Origin: Haplomitrium mnioides
Taxonomy: Eukaryota; Marchantiophyta; Haplomitriopsida; Calobryales
Length of the DNA stretch: 45,835 nt
Assembly (NCBI GenBank): GCA_049999725.1
Contig: JBNGIS010020321.1
Coordinates: 65,974-111,808 of the forward strand
Direction: 5' to 3'
Shown: positions 44,271 to 45,835 of the stretch, piece by piece
How positions within the stretch are numbered: position 1 is the stretch's first letter
How the letters are laid out: every line of letters starts with the position of its first letter
Translations under genes and position numbers: made by a program
The notes under the pieces: model-generated
What the model was told of the DNA's origin: nothing
What the model saw: the letters and a program-made list of their open reading frames with translations, nothing else
Database searches by the model: none

Positions 44271-45835
44271 TGTCAGCCGGTGCTTTGGAGCACTCAAGCA
44301 TAATTCACGAAATCAGAAGCATCAACGACACAATAATCCTTAGCAAGTGTGAGGGCCTCTCAGGAGCCACGGATCGCCCTCAAACAGCTACTAAGAGCAC
44401 GGCGCATGGGTCCTCGAAGGGAAACAGGATCATGGTGGAAGAGATGATGAGGGGACCAAGATCGCCAGCCAGAGGAGGGGCCACCTTTCAAAATTCGAAG
44501 CAGGCCAATGAGAGCCCGTATGTGAGAAGGGAATGCGGGAATCGGAGCTTGGGGAGAAGGAAGAGAGCGGCCACCTATGGCGAAGTGATCGAAGGAGGAA
44601 GAAGAACGGATCCACAACAACAAAATCCGAAGGCACTCCGAAGAAAGTCAGATCGCAGGGGTTCTGCAGCGGCCACAAATCGGGAAGCAAGGATCAAGAG
44701 CTGAAAAGAGGAGGTGAGATCGTCACGAGGGCGAGCAAGGTCAGGGAAGAGGGACGCCTTGATCCCGCAAGAAGGAGCCCGCCCTGCAAGAGCCGATCGA
44801 ACTCTTCCATTCGAGTCTGCGAATCTAGACGGAAGTGTGGAGGCCTCGGAAGGTCCCACGAGATTCCACAGAAACGTGGCGTCTCCGGAGCACTTCGTGG
44901 GATTCTACGGATGACGTGGCGGCACCAGGAGGCCCGAGAATCTGCAGAAAGGCGCCTCCCTAAGTGGGGAGCCCACTTAACCGGGTTCCGATCCGTCTTA
45001 TGACGTGGGGACCCCGGTTAAGAGGGATCCGTGAGGAATCCAACCATGGAGCAAGGAAGAAGGCCCGAAATAGCGACTTATCGAGGATCTGGCCGAAGGA
45101 AAACGAAGAGTGTCGAAAGGATAATACATCAGAGATCTGAGCGGAGGAGGAGAGGGGAAGCCGAAGGGACAACTTAGCGCAGATCCGTCAAGAGGAAACA
45201 CAGAGGAGAGTTGAAAGGGGAACAGATTACTGAACTAGCCGACAAAGAGCGAGTGAAGGCGAAAAGACGACTTGTCAGCGATCCAGTTCAAACGATGCAC
45301 ATCAATGGCAAAATGGTGACCCATCGTAAACCGTCCAACGGGAAGAAGGTTGAGCCAGAATGGCGATATGGTGCCTATCCGGTGGGGGAAAACGAGGAGT
45401 ATGCCGAAAAGACAATCTATCGGCGAATTGACGAGCAAGATGAGGGTGGCTTGAAAATCAAGATAGCACTGGCACGACCAACGGAGGAGCAAGCGGCGCT
45501 GAAAGGGTGATTCAACATCGATCCGACATCACAATGGTGAAAGTTTGACGGGGTGCGGCCGACATCCGAAAGTTTGAAAGGGGCGAACGGTCCAAAAGAG
45601 CCTTGTAGTTCTTATATCGAGCTTTTAGAATTGTCAACAAAGATAGCCTGAGGTGCGCGCATAGTTCTTACTTCGAATGTACGATAAAACCGTGACATCG
45701 GCACGGCTCTTATTCGGCAAGCGGTGTAAGTCCGCAGCAGCTCTTCGGACTACGTGGCGAGTGCATGAAGTCCGCAGGAGGGCTTCGAAAACCTGACGCA
45801 CTGGAGAGCTTGGTAGGGTTTCTGAAGGTCAACTT
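44271..45835 (+). repeat. 3' LTR, truncated by the window edge
   Basis: Begins TGTCAGCCGGTGCTTTGGAG and matches the 5' LTR collinearly to the last base (aaggtcaactt at 38820 and at 45835). A 99-codon frame (45211-45510) is open here but broken by stops in the 5' LTR copy, so it is not called as a gene. Confidence 0.8.

Larger units (their letters stand above)
37256..45835 (+). mobile_element. GC-rich LTR retrotransposon with gag and protease, no reverse transcriptase (TR-GAG-like)
   Basis: Two direct repeats (from 37256 and 44271) flank an internal region with gag (41319-42896) and a retropepsin-like domain (43135-43668). Only about 550 bp separate the protease from the 3' LTR-like sequence. 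No reverse transcriptase, RNase H or integrase motif is visible, so the element would depend on proteins from elsewhere. Its base composition is clearly more GC-rich than everything to its left, which suggests a younger insertion. It sits inside fragment C. The right end is beyond the window. Confidence 0.75.

Noticed and set aside
44231-45510. Frames of 157, 156 and 99 codons in the 3' LTR
   Set aside because: Same reasoning as for the 5' LTR. The 99-codon frame at 45211-45510 is interrupted by stops in the 5' copy.

Overview
The window looks like a repeat-rich nuclear contig of a land plant. Evidence: a plant-type GH9 endoglucanase with seven GT-AG introns, Ty3/gypsy and LINE remnants, and nested long LTRs. 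GH9 introns of about 80-200 bp and LINE-rich sequence would fit a seed-free plant (moss, liverwort, lycophyte or fern), but I cannot fix the lineage. A 100-base N run (16911-17010) marks a scaffold gap. Only one gene looks intact, the GH9 endoglucanase at 3375-5676 (minus). Nearly everything else is mobile-element DNA in various states of decay.

Layout. 1-2040: AT-rich, no gene seen. 2045-2880: LINE 3' end (minus) with a pentanucleotide tail. 3001-3260: small tandem repeats. 3375-5676: GH9 gene. 5966-11600: AT-rich sequence with two gag remnants, an LTR-like block and a 68-bp triplicate. 11657-21225: copy A of a large transposon. 21226-24236: nothing recognised. 24237-31190: copy B of the same transposon, inverted. 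31191-32315: fragment D of a third copy. 32325-35063: decayed Ty3/gypsy element. 35064-37255: fragment C (left end) of the transposon. 37256-45835: GC-rich LTR retrotransposon with gag and protease but no visible reverse transcriptase; its 3' LTR runs off the window.

The most interesting object is the transposon seen as A, B, C and D. Pieced together, it has short terminal inverted repeats and two divergent genes. One encodes a DUF7869-type protein, here inferred to be the transposase. The other encodes a protein with a basic region, a ParB-like segment and an amino-methyltransferase of the permuted type: motif IV as DIPYG, then KP..L (motif X), then VLDLC (motif I). The introns and ends of the element carry arrays of a short palindrome with consensus close to AGTCTATGCGCGCATAGACT, at periods of 24, 37 and 52 bp. 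Every copy here is broken, so activity is not claimed.

The nesting gives an order of events. The Ty3/gypsy element is interrupted in its RNase H region by fragment C, and fragment C is in turn interrupted by the LTR retrotransposon. Copy A keeps the uninterrupted version of that last target.
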